Shown here: in pieces, positions 26,998 through 37,472 of the stretch
How the letters are laid out: each line of letters begins with the position of its first letter
How positions within the stretch are numbered: the stretch's first letter is position 1
Assembly (NCBI GenBank): GCA_024276675.1
Contig: JAJRWT010000041.1
Location: 1 to 53,388 of the forward strand
Origin: Myxococcota bacterium
Lineage (GTDB): Bacteria; Myxococcota_A; UBA796; JAFGLY01
Length of the DNA: 53,388 nucleotides
Reading direction: 5' to 3'
The notes under the pieces: generated by a model
The model's database searches: none
Told to the model about the DNA's origin: nothing
What the model saw: the letters and a program-made list of their open reading frames with translations, nothing else
Position numbers and translations under genes: made by a program

Positions 26998-28965
26998 CTA
27001 TGGTGCCTGCTGCTCTGATTGGTCTTGTTGATCCTTTTCCATCAACAGCTTCATCAGGTCCACCCCCTCCGGAATGTCCAGGTGCCTGGCGGCCTCGTCG
27101 GTGCCGAGTAGCTCGGGCTGTTCAGTGGTTGTGTCCTCTTCTTTGTGCCAGGTGGTCATCAGGGGCACGTAGGCGATGAGCAGCACCCCGATGGCAAGGA
27201 TGGCGAGGAAGGGGAGCGCCATGCGGTAGACGGTGGTAAGGGGCCTGTCGAAACGGAACGAGGCCAGGAACAGGTTCATGCCCACGGGGGGAGTCAGGTA
27301 GCCCAACTCCAGGTTGGCCAGAAACAAAATACCCAGGTGCAGGGGGTCCATGCCGAAGGCGGCGCCGATTGGCACGATGAGGGGCACCACCACCATGATG
27401 GCGGAGAATATGTCCATCAGACAGCCCACCAGCAGCAGGAACAGGTTGAGCAACAGTACGAACAGGATCTTGTTGCCCACGTTGGCCTCGACCCAGGCAG
27501 CCAGGTGGGCTGGGATCTGGGCGTCTACCAGGTAGCTGGTGAAGCCAAGCGCCACTCCCAGGATGATGAGCACTCCGCCCATGAGGGTGGCGGTCTCCAG
27601 GAAGACCCTGGGCACATCGCTTCCCAGCTCGAGATCCCGGTGAACGACCACTTCAGTGAAGAAGGCGTAGGCCGCGGTGATGGCGGCTGCTTCGAAGATG
27701 GTGACGAAACCGCCGAAGATTCCCACCAGCACGAGTATGGGAAGCATCACTTCCCACTTGGCCGCCCAGAGAGCCCCGAAGGCAACGGGTAGATCGAGGG
27801 ATTCACGCTTGATCTTGAAACGGATGCCCTGGATGATCCCGAAGCCCACCAACAGGATCACCAGCAGCAGGCCCGGCAGCAGGCCGCTCATGTAGAGTTC
27901 GTCTATGGGCTCGTGGGAAACGACACCGTAGAGAATGACCGGCAGGCTTGGGGGAAACAGCAGGCCGATGCTGCCCGCGGCTGCCAGCAAGCCGATGGCG
28001 AAACGGTCCGGGTAGCCTGCCTGGACGAGGATGGGCAGCAGGAGCCCACCGAGGGCGAGAATGGTCACGCCTGAAGCGCCGGTGAAGGTTGTGAAGAAGG
28101 CGCAGACCAGTATGGCCGTGGCGGCGATGCCTCCGGGAATCCAGCCGACCCATGCCCGGAAGAGCGCCACCAGCCTCCCAGAGGCCCCCCCTTCCGCCAG
28201 GAGGTAGCCCGCCAGCGTGAAGAGCGGGATGGTGGGCAGGGTGGGAGAGGCGACGATGCGGTAGGTTTCGGCTGGAACCGCCGAGATGGGCACGGGCAGG
28301 GGGCTGCCGAAAAAGAGCACCATGGCCAGACCGCCCATGGCGGTGTAGAGCGGTGTTCCAAGAGCCACGGCCAGTAGAATGACAATTGAGGCTCCCCAGG
28401 TGACCAGGCCCCTTTCACCCTCGGGCACCAGGGCAAGGGCGGCGGCAGCGCCCACCGACAGGAGAGCCACCAGTCGACCGGGCCAGTTGTCGTTACCCTT
28501 GATGGCCAGGCGTATGGCCATGAGACCAAAGCCCAGTGGCATGATGCACTCCACGAACCAGTTGGGAATGCCGCCGGCCAGGGCCAGGTCCGAGCTGGTC
28601 TCGGCCCGGACGAGCTGCACACTGGCGTATGCCAACAAGGCCGTGACCGCCGTGGCCACCGCCGACGTGAATCCCGCCACCAGCAGCCTGGCCCGCCCTT
28701 TCAAGTTGAGGATCGTACCCGTGGAAAGGGATAGATGCCTACCGGCGCGAGCGGCTATCGCCGCCCCGATGAATGCCAGCCAGAGGTTCAGACTCTGGAC
28801 GTAGAGGGAGAGGCCGGCCAGGCTTTCCCCCATGATCCAACGGGCTGCCACGCCCACCAGGGGCAGAATCACCATCGCGGCCAGCACGACGACGGTCAGA
28901 CCATTCTCTGCTCGATGGAACAGCCCGCGCCACGACGAAAAGGTGACTGAAGCTGGAGAAGGCAT
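26998..28965 (-). CDS. TRAP transporter permease, DctQ-DctM fusion
   Basis: 655 residues from ATG 28965, 2 bases after the dctP stop. Residues 1-200 form the four-helix small permease (DctQ). From about 210 the large DctM permease follows, with many helices and motifs such as FTGASGVTILALGGLLLP and GYLTPPVGMNLFL typical of the family. A charged tail (TTWHKEEDTTTEQPEL) ends the protein. The complex uses a sodium or proton gradient to import organic acids captured by DctP. Fusion of both permeases in one chain is common. Confidence 0.9.
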   Translation of the reverse strand: MPSPASVTFSSWRGLFHRAENGLTVVVLAAMVILPLVGVAARWIMGESLAGLSLYVQSLNLWLAFIGAAIAARAGRHLSLSTGTILNLKGRARLLVAGFTSAVATAVTALLAYASVQLVRAETSSDLALAGGIPNWFVECIMPLGFGLMAIRLAIKGNDNWPGRLVALLSVGAAAALALVPEGERGLVTWGASIVILLAVALGTPLYTAMGGLAMVLFFGSPLPVPISAVPAETYRIVASPTLPTIPLFTLAGYLLAEGGASGRLVALFRAWVGWIPGGIAATAILVCAFFTTFTGASGVTILALGGLLLPILVQAGYPDRFAIGLLAAAGSIGLLFPPSLPVILYGVVSHEPIDELYMSGLLPGLLLVILLVGFGIIQGIRFKIKRESLDLPVAFGALWAAKWEVMLPILVLVGIFGGFVTIFEAAAITAAYAFFTEVVVHRDLELGSDVPRVFLETATLMGGVLIILGVALGFTSYLVDAQIPAHLAAWVEANVGNKILFVLLLNLFLLLVGCLMDIFSAIMVVVPLIVPIGAAFGMDPLHLGILFLANLELGYLTPPVGMNLFLASFRFDRPLTTVYRMALPFLAILAIGVLLIAYVPLMTTWHKEEDTTTEQPELLGTDEAARHLDIPEGVDLMKLLMEKDQQDQSEQQAP

Positions 28966-28967
28966 CA

Positions 28968-30014
28968 CTACTTCCCGGCCCTGCACTCCTGGAGCACATC
29001 GACGGTCTTGTCGAAGATGTCCGTGGGTACGACCTGGGAGCTTATGGTGGGGTAGATGGACTGGGCAACTTGTTTCCACCGTTCCCTGGTGGAGTCGTCT
29101 ACTTCTATGACCTGCAGACCGTACCGTTTCATGACATCCACGGCCTTGGAGTCCTGGCGTCGCACCTCGGAACGCAGGTTCTCGCCGATCTTGCGGGCAG
29201 CTTCCAGGAAAGGTTCATGCCATTCCCCGGGGATCTGCTCCCATATCTTTGTGGAGAGCACGGTGGCCCCCACCAGGGGCGCCCACGGTACGTCCAGCAT
29301 GTTGGGGGCCAGGGCAAACCACTGGAGCGACAGGGCGGCCAGGGGAGTGCTGGGGAAGCCCTCGATGAGCCCACTCTGGAGCGAAGGGATCATGTCCACC
29401 GAGGCTATGACCACCGGGTTGAAGCCGGCCTGGCGGAAGGCCACCACCGCGCCGGGATCGCCTTCCCAGGCGAAGACCTTGATCTTGGCGGCGTCTTCGG
29501 GAGTTCTCATGGGAGACTTGGAGAAAAAGTAGCTCCAGCCGGCTTCGCCCCAGTTGAGAACGACGAAGCCCTTGGCCAGCAACCTGGATTCGAAGTCGGG
29601 GTTCATGGCCGCCATGACGCAGTCCAGCTCGTCGTAGGATTCGATGAGCATGGGCGTGTTGGTGACCTGGGGGGCTGGGTCGATATCCAGGATGCCCAGG
29701 TTGGTGAGAGCGGCCGCGTGGATCTGCCCGATTCGCATCTTGCGCACCATGACGCCTTCGTTGCCCACGACGCCTCCGGGGTAGATCTTGAAATCCACCT
29801 GTCCGCCGGAGATCTCTCCCCACTCCTCGGCCATCTCGCGCAAGCCGTTGTACCAGGTGCTGCCCTCGGGAGCCAGGGTGGCCAGCTTGATGGTGATGGC
29901 GGCGCCCGCCAGGGCGCTGGGACAGTGGAACAGGGCCAACACGGCCAACAACGCGAGCACGGGGAAGTGGCTGGGAGATTGCCCATGGGGCCTGGGGCCG
30001 TTGCGTGGTGTCAT
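28968..30014 (-). CDS. dctP: TRAP transporter substrate-binding protein (DctP family)
   Basis: 348 residues with a signal peptide ending ALA near residue 36. ITIKLATLAPEGSTWYNGL is the usual DctP opening, and the PGGVVGNEGVMVRKMRIGQIHAA region carries the family's substrate-binding core. It starts immediately after the TatT stop (30015) and ends 2 bases before the permease start, so the three form one operon. The ligand cannot be read with certainty. Confidence 0.9.
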   Translation of the reverse strand: MTPRNGPRPHGQSPSHFPVLALLAVLALFHCPSALAGAAITIKLATLAPEGSTWYNGLREMAEEWGEISGGQVDFKIYPGGVVGNEGVMVRKMRIGQIHAAALTNLGILDIDPAPQVTNTPMLIESYDELDCVMAAMNPDFESRLLAKGFVVLNWGEAGWSYFFSKSPMRTPEDAAKIKVFAWEGDPGAVVAFRQAGFNPVVIASVDMIPSLQSGLIEGFPSTPLAALSLQWFALAPNMLDVPWAPLVGATVLSTKIWEQIPGEWHEPFLEAARKIGENLRSEVRRQDSKAVDVMKRYGLQVIEVDDSTRERWKQVAQSIYPTISSQVVPTDIFDKTVDVLQECRAGK

Positions 30015-30971
30015 CTACGGTACCTCTTCCAGAAACAGGTCATCCACGTGGTCCAGCAGGAACCTGGCCTGCCTTTGCGCGTACTCGTTGGCGAGCAGGT
30101 CATCGGGGCTGGCGCCAGGATCCACGTCCAGTGCTCTATTTAGCAGCGAAACGAAGCGCTCGCGATCCTGAGTGTCGATACAGGTGGCGGTGGCCAGTGC
30201 CACGAAGGTCGAGGCACGCTGCCCTTCTGAAAGCTCCAGGGCGCGATCAAAGTGCTCCTGGGCACGATCCAGGCCTCCGGGCAGGGGAAGTGATGGCTCC
30301 AACAATATGAGCAGCTCGTGTATGGCCCCCCGGTCCCAGTCTTCTCGTAGTTCCAGTGCCCGTCGTAGCACCGCTGCGGCCAGTGGAAGCTGGCCGATGA
30401 GTTCGGGCTGTTCCTTGGAGTTGGAGATGGCCGCCAACCAGGATGCTCCAAGCCAGTAGAGGCCGGGGACGTCTTCGGGGCTCATGTCCCGGAGGGCGGC
30501 GTCCGGGTCTTCCATGATGGACCGCGTAAACCCGGGATGTTGCAGGCTGATTCCCTGGAGCGCATAGCTCCTGGCCCGCAGCAGCAGGCGGCGTGCCCGC
30601 TCCAGTCCGGCCCTGTAGGCGGTGAAGTCGTCGTATTTCTGCCGTTCGGCGGGAAACTGCACGAAGACCACGGCGTACTGGGTGAAACCCGAAGCCAGGG
30701 CCAGGTTGAGGCCCACGTGGTCCGGCGCCTGCTGGTGGATGGATTCCATGAGCTTGAGAGCAAATGGCACCGCGTCGCCCACCAGTTCAAGGTCTTCATC
30801 GGTGGTGAAGGATCCGCCCGTTGCCGAGGAAAGCTCGTCCGCGAAGGCGTAGAGGACCTTGTGGCGGACGGAACACCCCGCCACGAGGGAGGGGAGAAAA
30901 GCACACAAGACCAGCAGCGTCGTGTACAGCTTGTTCCTGGTTCTGGAGAAATCGCCGTTCCCTTGGCTCAT
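30015..30971 (-). CDS. tatT: TatT-like TRAP-associated lipoprotein
   Basis: 318 residues from ATG 30971. The signal ends SLVAGC, so the protein is a lipoprotein. Helical, TPR-like repeats fill the rest (AFADELSSATGGSFTT, LELREDWDRGAIHELL, RAQEHFDRALELSEGQ). The position just upstream of dctP matches the TatT(DctP)-permease arrangement, in which TatT is a trimeric TPR lipoprotein that handles ligand with DctP. Its presence points to a hydrophobic or unusual substrate; that is inference. Confidence 0.8.
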   Translation of the reverse strand: MSQGNGDFSRTRNKLYTTLLVLCAFLPSLVAGCSVRHKVLYAFADELSSATGGSFTTDEDLELVGDAVPFALKLMESIHQQAPDHVGLNLALASGFTQYAVVFVQFPAERQKYDDFTAYRAGLERARRLLLRARSYALQGISLQHPGFTRSIMEDPDAALRDMSPEDVPGLYWLGASWLAAISNSKEQPELIGQLPLAAAVLRRALELREDWDRGAIHELLILLEPSLPLPGGLDRAQEHFDRALELSEGQRASTFVALATATCIDTQDRERFVSLLNRALDVDPGASPDDLLANEYAQRQARFLLDHVDDLFLEEVP

Positions 30972-31268
30972 GGGACAACCTCCGCCACCTGGAGCCCCTC
31001 TGGAAGGGGCCATGATTCAACTCCGGGTCCACCGGCACCTTTCGCCAACCCATGTATCAGGTCCGGACCCGATCTGCTCGAACCAGCAGGCTGCCCATGG
31101 GAGCGCCATGGAGAACGTTCCGGGGCCGAGTCGGCCGGCCTTCCACCCCCAGCCCCTCGCCATGCTATGGCAGCAAGGCCGGTCTGGCGCACTTTTCCAC
31201 TACCACCGCGGCCTCCATGGAGGTATGTTGCGCGACTTCGGCACCATGAACTAAAAGTGAGGGCCAGC

Positions 31269-33021
<1,753 letters not shown>

Positions 33022-33041
<20 letters not shown>

Positions 33042-33116
33042 TGCCCCTGCCCCGCAAGCTGGACGCGGCACTGCCCGCCCGGCTCCAGGTCTCCAACCCG
33101 GCATCCGGATAGTGCC
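33022..33116 (+). repeat. Short direct duplication around the aspS stop
   Basis: 24 bases at 33022-33045, containing the aspS stop, recur at 33093-33116 with one mismatch. Copies are 71 bases apart. The downstream copy is in the intergenic region before the ceramidase gene. Confidence 0.75.
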
Positions 33117-33152
33117 TGTGCTACACTGCCCCCGGCAGCACGCGAGGTACCA

Positions 33153-35696
33153 ATGTCCCGATTCTTCCTCCCCGCCACGGGCCTGTTGACCGCCCTGCTC
33201 TGGGGCTGCGGCGGTGCAGGCCAGGAAACCGGCCTGGACACGCCAGAGCTGCTCGTCCCCGGAACGCTCCTGGTGGGCGCGGCAGAGGACTACCTGTCCC
33301 TGCCGGTGGGCACGCCCATGGGCGGCTACACGTCCCGGTTGCAGCTCTGGGGCTACGACAGCAACGTAGACGACCGCGACAGCGCCTATGCCGTCCAGTT
33401 CGCCCCATCCGTGGGCATACAGACCCGAATCCCCGTCAAGGCATTCTGGTTCGACAACGGCCAGCAAGACCTGGTCTTGCTCCAGGTGGACGTGATCTAC
33501 GCCTACGACGGCCTGCTCTCCGAGCTGGAGGACCGCCTGCAAGGTGCCACCGGCCTGGACCTTCACGGGCGCGTGGTCATCGCCACCACCCACAGCCACA
33601 ACTCCTATGGCAACTACTGCGCCCAGCCCATGTTCTTCCTGGGGGGCGACATCTACAACCACGAAAACTTCACGCGCATGGCCGAGAGCCTGGAGGCGGT
33701 GGGACTGGCGGCCTGGGATTCCCGCCAGGAGGCAGCCATCGGCGTGGGCCACGCGCTGGACTGGGACCCCACCGACCTGGTCTACCACGACCGCAGGTCG
33801 GAAAACGACGACCTGCAGATCTTCGACGACCTCCCCGCCGGCCCCTACAAAGACCCCAACCTCTGGATGATCCGTGTCGACACGCTGGGGGGCGAGCCCC
33901 TGGCGGTCCTCTACGGCTTCGGAATGCACGGCACCTCGTTGGGGGCCGACAACCCCATGATCTCCGTGGACGCTCCCGGCCACACGGTGCTGGCGTTCCA
34001 GGAACGGTTCCAGCAGCCCGTGGTGGTGGGCTTCTTCCAGGGCAGCGGCGGCGACGCCAGCCCCGGTGGCGGCGACGACTGGTTCGCTCGCCTGGAGAGC
34101 GTTGGCGACCGGGCGGCGGGCCCCCTGGCGCAACTCTGGGAATCCATCCCCACCTCGCCGGTCACGGTCGGCCTGGAGACCCGCACCACTGCCCTCCACC
34201 AGGACCACGACAACATGCGGGTGGACCGAAACGGCCAGGTGGACTGGAGCTACGCTCCCTACGACGAAAGCGCCGACCCGGACGAAATCATCTACGACGA
34301 AGACGGCCAGGTGGCCTCGCCCATAGACGAGTTCAACGCCCAGTATGGCGCCGTGTTCTGCGGCGAGGACGAACCCTACCTCTCCACCATGGACCTGGAC
34401 GTCGACATCTACCCCTACACGAGCTGTACCCGCGTGGACCTGCTCATGACCACCCTCCAGTCCTACCTTCAACTGGACGACGACGCCGTGGCCATGCCCC
34501 TCGAGGAGACCACCGCCACGCTGCTGACCGCCTCCCGCATGGGGCCGCTGCCCACCCTGCTGGACGACGGCCAGCAGCGGGATCAAGACCTGTTGATGGC
34601 CTTCTTCCCCGGCGAGACCCTCTCCCTCTACAACGAGATGGCACGCCGCAGGATCCAGGACGAGCTGGGAATCGCCGACCCCATCGCCGTGGGCTACGCC
34701 CAGGACCACGAAGGCTACCTGCTCCTGGCCGAGGACTGGCTGGAGGGCGGCTACGAGCCGCAGATCGCCGTCTGGGGCCCCTTGCAGGGTGATCACATGA
34801 TGGACGCAGCTCTCCTGCTGGCCGGGGACCTCCTCACGGAGCAACTGGAGCCCAACGACTCAACCTACACGGAGTGGGGGCCCTGGGATCTCCCGCAGCA
34901 CCAGCCCGACACGACACCCGACGCCGGCACCCTGCTCTCCCAACCACCGGCCTACCTCTACTCGCCACTGCTGAGCCAGGAAGAACTGGACGAAGGCCAG
35001 CAGCCGGACCTGGACTGGCCAGACCAGGTCCCCAGGGTCCAGGGCATCCTACAGGTCTGCTGGAAGGGCGGCGATCCCGCCGTGGACCTCCCTCGCGTGG
35101 TCCTGGAGCGTCTGGACGCCGGTACCTGGACCGAAGTCCTCTCCCACTCCGGTCGCCCAATAACATCAGCCTTTCCCGACATCCTGCTGGCCCACACACC
35201 CGATCCCCTGAGCCCGGCGGAAGCAGACCAGGTCCACTACTGGTGGGCAGCCTGGCAGGCAATGGGCCACGTGGTGGACCGCACGGGACTGCCCCTGGGA
35301 GAGTACCGCCTGCACATCACCGGCCAGCGCGCCACCGGCGGCAGCTCCTGGCCATTCACCACCGAACCCTACGAACTGACCACCGAATCCACCACCATCG
35401 TCGCGGGCGAGATCCGGGTGGAGACATCGGGCGACGACCTGCTGCTCAGTCTGCCAGGCCCGGAGCGTGGCTTCCGCCACATCGCCGAAGATGGTTCCTA
35501 CCGCGGAGACAACCCCCTCAGCGGCGGCACCGCCCATGTCACCTGGACCATGGACGACTCAACCACTCTGTACGAAAAACTCACGGGCGGCACCCAGGAC
35601 GGCCACACGCTCCTGCAGGGGGTGGTTCCAGAAGAAGCGGTGGCGGTCGAAGTGTCGGACATCTTCGGCAACCAGGGCAACGCCACGGTTCCCTGA
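33153..35696 (+). CDS. Neutral/alkaline ceramidase-like lipoprotein
   Basis: 847 residues. The signal ends ALLWGCGG, with acylation at the Cys. The catalytic domain resembles neutral ceramidase: PVGTPMGGYTSR near the start, ATTHSHNSYG (zinc ligands), GMHGTSLGADNPMISVDAPGH, and FFQGSGGDASPG with the Gly-Gly-Asp-(Ala/Val)-Ser-Pro nucleophile region. Family enzymes hydrolyse ceramide amides outside the cytoplasm. It carries long acidic inserts. The C-terminal part (from about 600) is Ig-like, as in other members. It may act on host or self sphingolipids; several myxobacteria make sphingolipids. Confidence 0.82.
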   Translation: MSRFFLPATGLLTALLWGCGGAGQETGLDTPELLVPGTLLVGAAEDYLSLPVGTPMGGYTSRLQLWGYDSNVDDRDSAYAVQFAPSVGIQTRIPVKAFWFDNGQQDLVLLQVDVIYAYDGLLSELEDRLQGATGLDLHGRVVIATTHSHNSYGNYCAQPMFFLGGDIYNHENFTRMAESLEAVGLAAWDSRQEAAIGVGHALDWDPTDLVYHDRRSENDDLQIFDDLPAGPYKDPNLWMIRVDTLGGEPLAVLYGFGMHGTSLGADNPMISVDAPGHTVLAFQERFQQPVVVGFFQGSGGDASPGGGDDWFARLESVGDRAAGPLAQLWESIPTSPVTVGLETRTTALHQDHDNMRVDRNGQVDWSYAPYDESADPDEIIYDEDGQVASPIDEFNAQYGAVFCGEDEPYLSTMDLDVDIYPYTSCTRVDLLMTTLQSYLQLDDDAVAMPLEETTATLLTASRMGPLPTLLDDGQQRDQDLLMAFFPGETLSLYNEMARRRIQDELGIADPIAVGYAQDHEGYLLLAEDWLEGGYEPQIAVWGPLQGDHMMDAALLLAGDLLTEQLEPNDSTYTEWGPWDLPQHQPDTTPDAGTLLSQPPAYLYSPLLSQEELDEGQQPDLDWPDQVPRVQGILQVCWKGGDPAVDLPRVVLERLDAGTWTEVLSHSGRPITSAFPDILLAHTPDPLSPAEADQVHYWWAAWQAMGHVVDRTGLPLGEYRLHITGQRATGGSSWPFTTEPYELTTESTTIVAGEIRVETSGDDLLLSLPGPERGFRHIAEDGSYRGDNPLSGGTAHVTWTMDDSTTLYEKLTGGTQDGHTLLQGVVPEEAVAVEVSDIFGNQGNATVP

Positions 35697-35723
35697 ACCC
35701 ATCTTCCCATCTCGAGGCCCCTT

Positions 35724-36332
35724 TTGAAGAAATTCATCGCCGTGGCGGGCAACATGGGCGTCGGCAAGACATCCATGGTGGAGTTCCTGCACCAGCAGTA
35801 CCAGTTCGAACCGGTCTACGAACCCTACACCACCAACCCCTATCTCGACGACTTCTACCGCGACATGAAACGCTGGGCCTTCCACTCACAGCTCTACTTC
35901 CTCACCCACAAGTTCCGGCTTCACCTGGACCTCAACCAGAACCCCGGCACCGTGGTCCAGGATCGCACCATCTACGAAGACGCCGAGATCTTCGCCACGA
36001 ACCTGAAGCGGGGGCGCTACATCAGCAACAGGGACTACAAGACCTACATGGAACTCTACGAAACCATGCGCAGTACGCTGCAACCGCCGGACCTGCTCAT
36101 CTACCTTCGCTGCTCCGTCAGGGCCATCAGGCGCCGCATCAAGATCCGTGGCAGGCCCAGCGAGCAGAACATCCCCGCCTCGTACATCAGGCGCCTCAAC
36201 AAGCTCTACGAAGAATGGCTCGCACGCTACGACATCTCCCCGGTGCTCATCTGGGACTCGGAACGCCAGGACTACGTCTGCGACCTGGTGGACCGTATCG
36301 ACTTCCAGCGAAGCATCGAATCCTTCATATAG
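35724..36332 (+). CDS. Deoxynucleoside kinase (dNK/dGK family)
   Basis: 202 residues starting at TTG 35724. GNMGVGKTSM is the P-loop, VQDRTIYEDAEIFA is the DRS-type catalytic motif with Asp/Arg, and RRRIKIRGRPSE is the LID region with arginines. The domain set fits Bacillus-type deoxyadenosine/deoxyguanosine kinases. It would phosphorylate a deoxynucleoside with ATP in the salvage pathway. The preferred base cannot be assigned. It is followed by the acyltransferase gene after 32 bases. Confidence 0.88.
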   Translation: MKKFIAVAGNMGVGKTSMVEFLHQQYQFEPVYEPYTTNPYLDDFYRDMKRWAFHSQLYFLTHKFRLHLDLNQNPGTVVQDRTIYEDAEIFATNLKRGRYISNRDYKTYMELYETMRSTLQPPDLLIYLRCSVRAIRRRIKIRGRPSEQNIPASYIRRLNKLYEEWLARYDISPVLIWDSERQDYVCDLVDRIDFQRSIESFI

Positions 36333-36364
36333 GAATACAGGAGCCCGTCCACACGGAGCCTTCC

Positions 36365-37309
36365 ATGCTGTCTTCCGAAACGACCTCTCCCCGGCCATCA
36401 CCCTCCATGCTGGGCGTACTGCGCAAGATCCTGCTGGCCCGCATGGACCCCGACCAGCTCAACCCCGTGGACCCTGAGCTGGTGGAGCTGGCCCTGCCCC
36501 TCATCGGGCTGCTGGAACGTTATTTCCGCGCCCGCGTGACCGGCCTGGACAACATCCCCCATGGGCCCGCCCTCATCGTCGGCAACCACAACGCCGGCAT
36601 CACATTCCTGGAGCCTTTCCTGTTCGGTGTGGCATGGTGGCGCCACAACGGTGGGAACCTCCAGGTACACGCGCTGGCCCACGACGCCATCGTGGCGCTT
36701 CCCGCGCTGGGCAACCTGGTGATGCTCCTTGGCACCGTGCGAGCATCGCACGAGACTGCCCACAAGGCCCTGCGAGCGGGGCACAAGGTGGCGGTCTGGC
36801 CCGGGGGCAACCACGAGGCATGGCGCCCCTGGACCCAGCGCCACCTGGTGGACTTTGGCGGTCACAAGGGCTTCGTGCGCCTGGCGATCCGGAACCACGT
36901 CCCCATCGTCCCGCTGCTGTCCGTGGGTGGTCACGACTACTTCTTCGTGTTGACCAGGGGTGAAGCGCTCTCCAGGCTCCTGGGCCTGGACAGGCTCCTG
37001 CGCAGCAAGGCATGTCCAGTTTTCGTGGCCCCCCCCTGGGGCCTGGCGCTGGGACCGGTCTTCCACCTGCCGCTTCCCGCGCAGTGCGAGGTAGAGGTGG
37101 GGAAGGCCATCTCGCTGGAGCATACCAACCCCCACCAGGCCGAAGACCATGACGTGGTGGACACCCTGTACCGGCAGGTCACGGGCCAGCTACAGGCAAT
37201 GATGGACCGCCACGTCGCCGCCCGCCGGGCGCGGCGCCGGCAGCGCCTCGCCAGCTTGCTGGGTGGTGCATCGCGTTGGCGCCTCCCGAGGCGCGTCTTC
37301 CCCGGATAG
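36365..37309 (+). CDS. Lysophospholipid/diacylglycerol-type acyltransferase
   Basis: 314 residues from ATG 36365. After a hydrophobic N-terminal region, IVGNHNAGITFLEPFLF fills the place of the HX4D box; the residue four after His is Thr rather than Asp. The second block is KVAVWPGGNHEAWRP (GGN.E motif), and later FVRLAIRNHVPIVPLLSVGGHDYFF matches the C-terminal half of the fold. Acyl transfer to a glycerolipid at the membrane is the likely role. Absence of the canonical Asp is noteworthy; some relatives use an HxxG-type variant. Confidence 0.72.
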   Translation: MLSSETTSPRPSPSMLGVLRKILLARMDPDQLNPVDPELVELALPLIGLLERYFRARVTGLDNIPHGPALIVGNHNAGITFLEPFLFGVAWWRHNGGNLQVHALAHDAIVALPALGNLVMLLGTVRASHETAHKALRAGHKVAVWPGGNHEAWRPWTQRHLVDFGGHKGFVRLAIRNHVPIVPLLSVGGHDYFFVLTRGEALSRLLGLDRLLRSKACPVFVAPPWGLALGPVFHLPLPAQCEVEVGKAISLEHTNPHQAEDHDVVDTLYRQVTGQLQAMMDRHVAARRARRRQRLASLLGGASRWRLPRRVFPG

Positions 37310-37395
37310 CTCCCATCCCTGGCGGCTCGGTCCGTCTACTCCCGACGGCAGCCAGAGGGGAGCGGGCGAGGGCGCAGGCACTTGGGGGGCCCCAT

Positions 37396-37425
37396 TGACA
37401 TCCCAGGTCACGACCTCGGATGTCA
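37396..37425 (+). promoter_or_regulatory. Near-perfect 30-base dyad upstream of cas3
   Basis: Two 13-base arms (37396-37408 and 37413-37425) are inverted copies with one mismatch, around a CACG loop. The left arm overlaps a TTGACA hexamer at 37395-37400. The site lies 47 bases before the cas3 ATG, with no T-run after it, so an operator is favoured over a terminator. Confidence 0.5.
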
Positions 37426-37472
37426 CAGCACCAGGATATTCTATCCAGCAGCCACGACCGCGGAGTAGATTC

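Noticed and set aside
31228..31257. TTGCGC / TAAAAG promoter for aspS
   Set aside because: The -10 would end only 11 bases before the ATG and the hexamers are poor.
37310..37472. Intrinsic terminator after the acyltransferase
   Set aside because: The strong dyad there has no following T-run, so a regulatory site is preferred.
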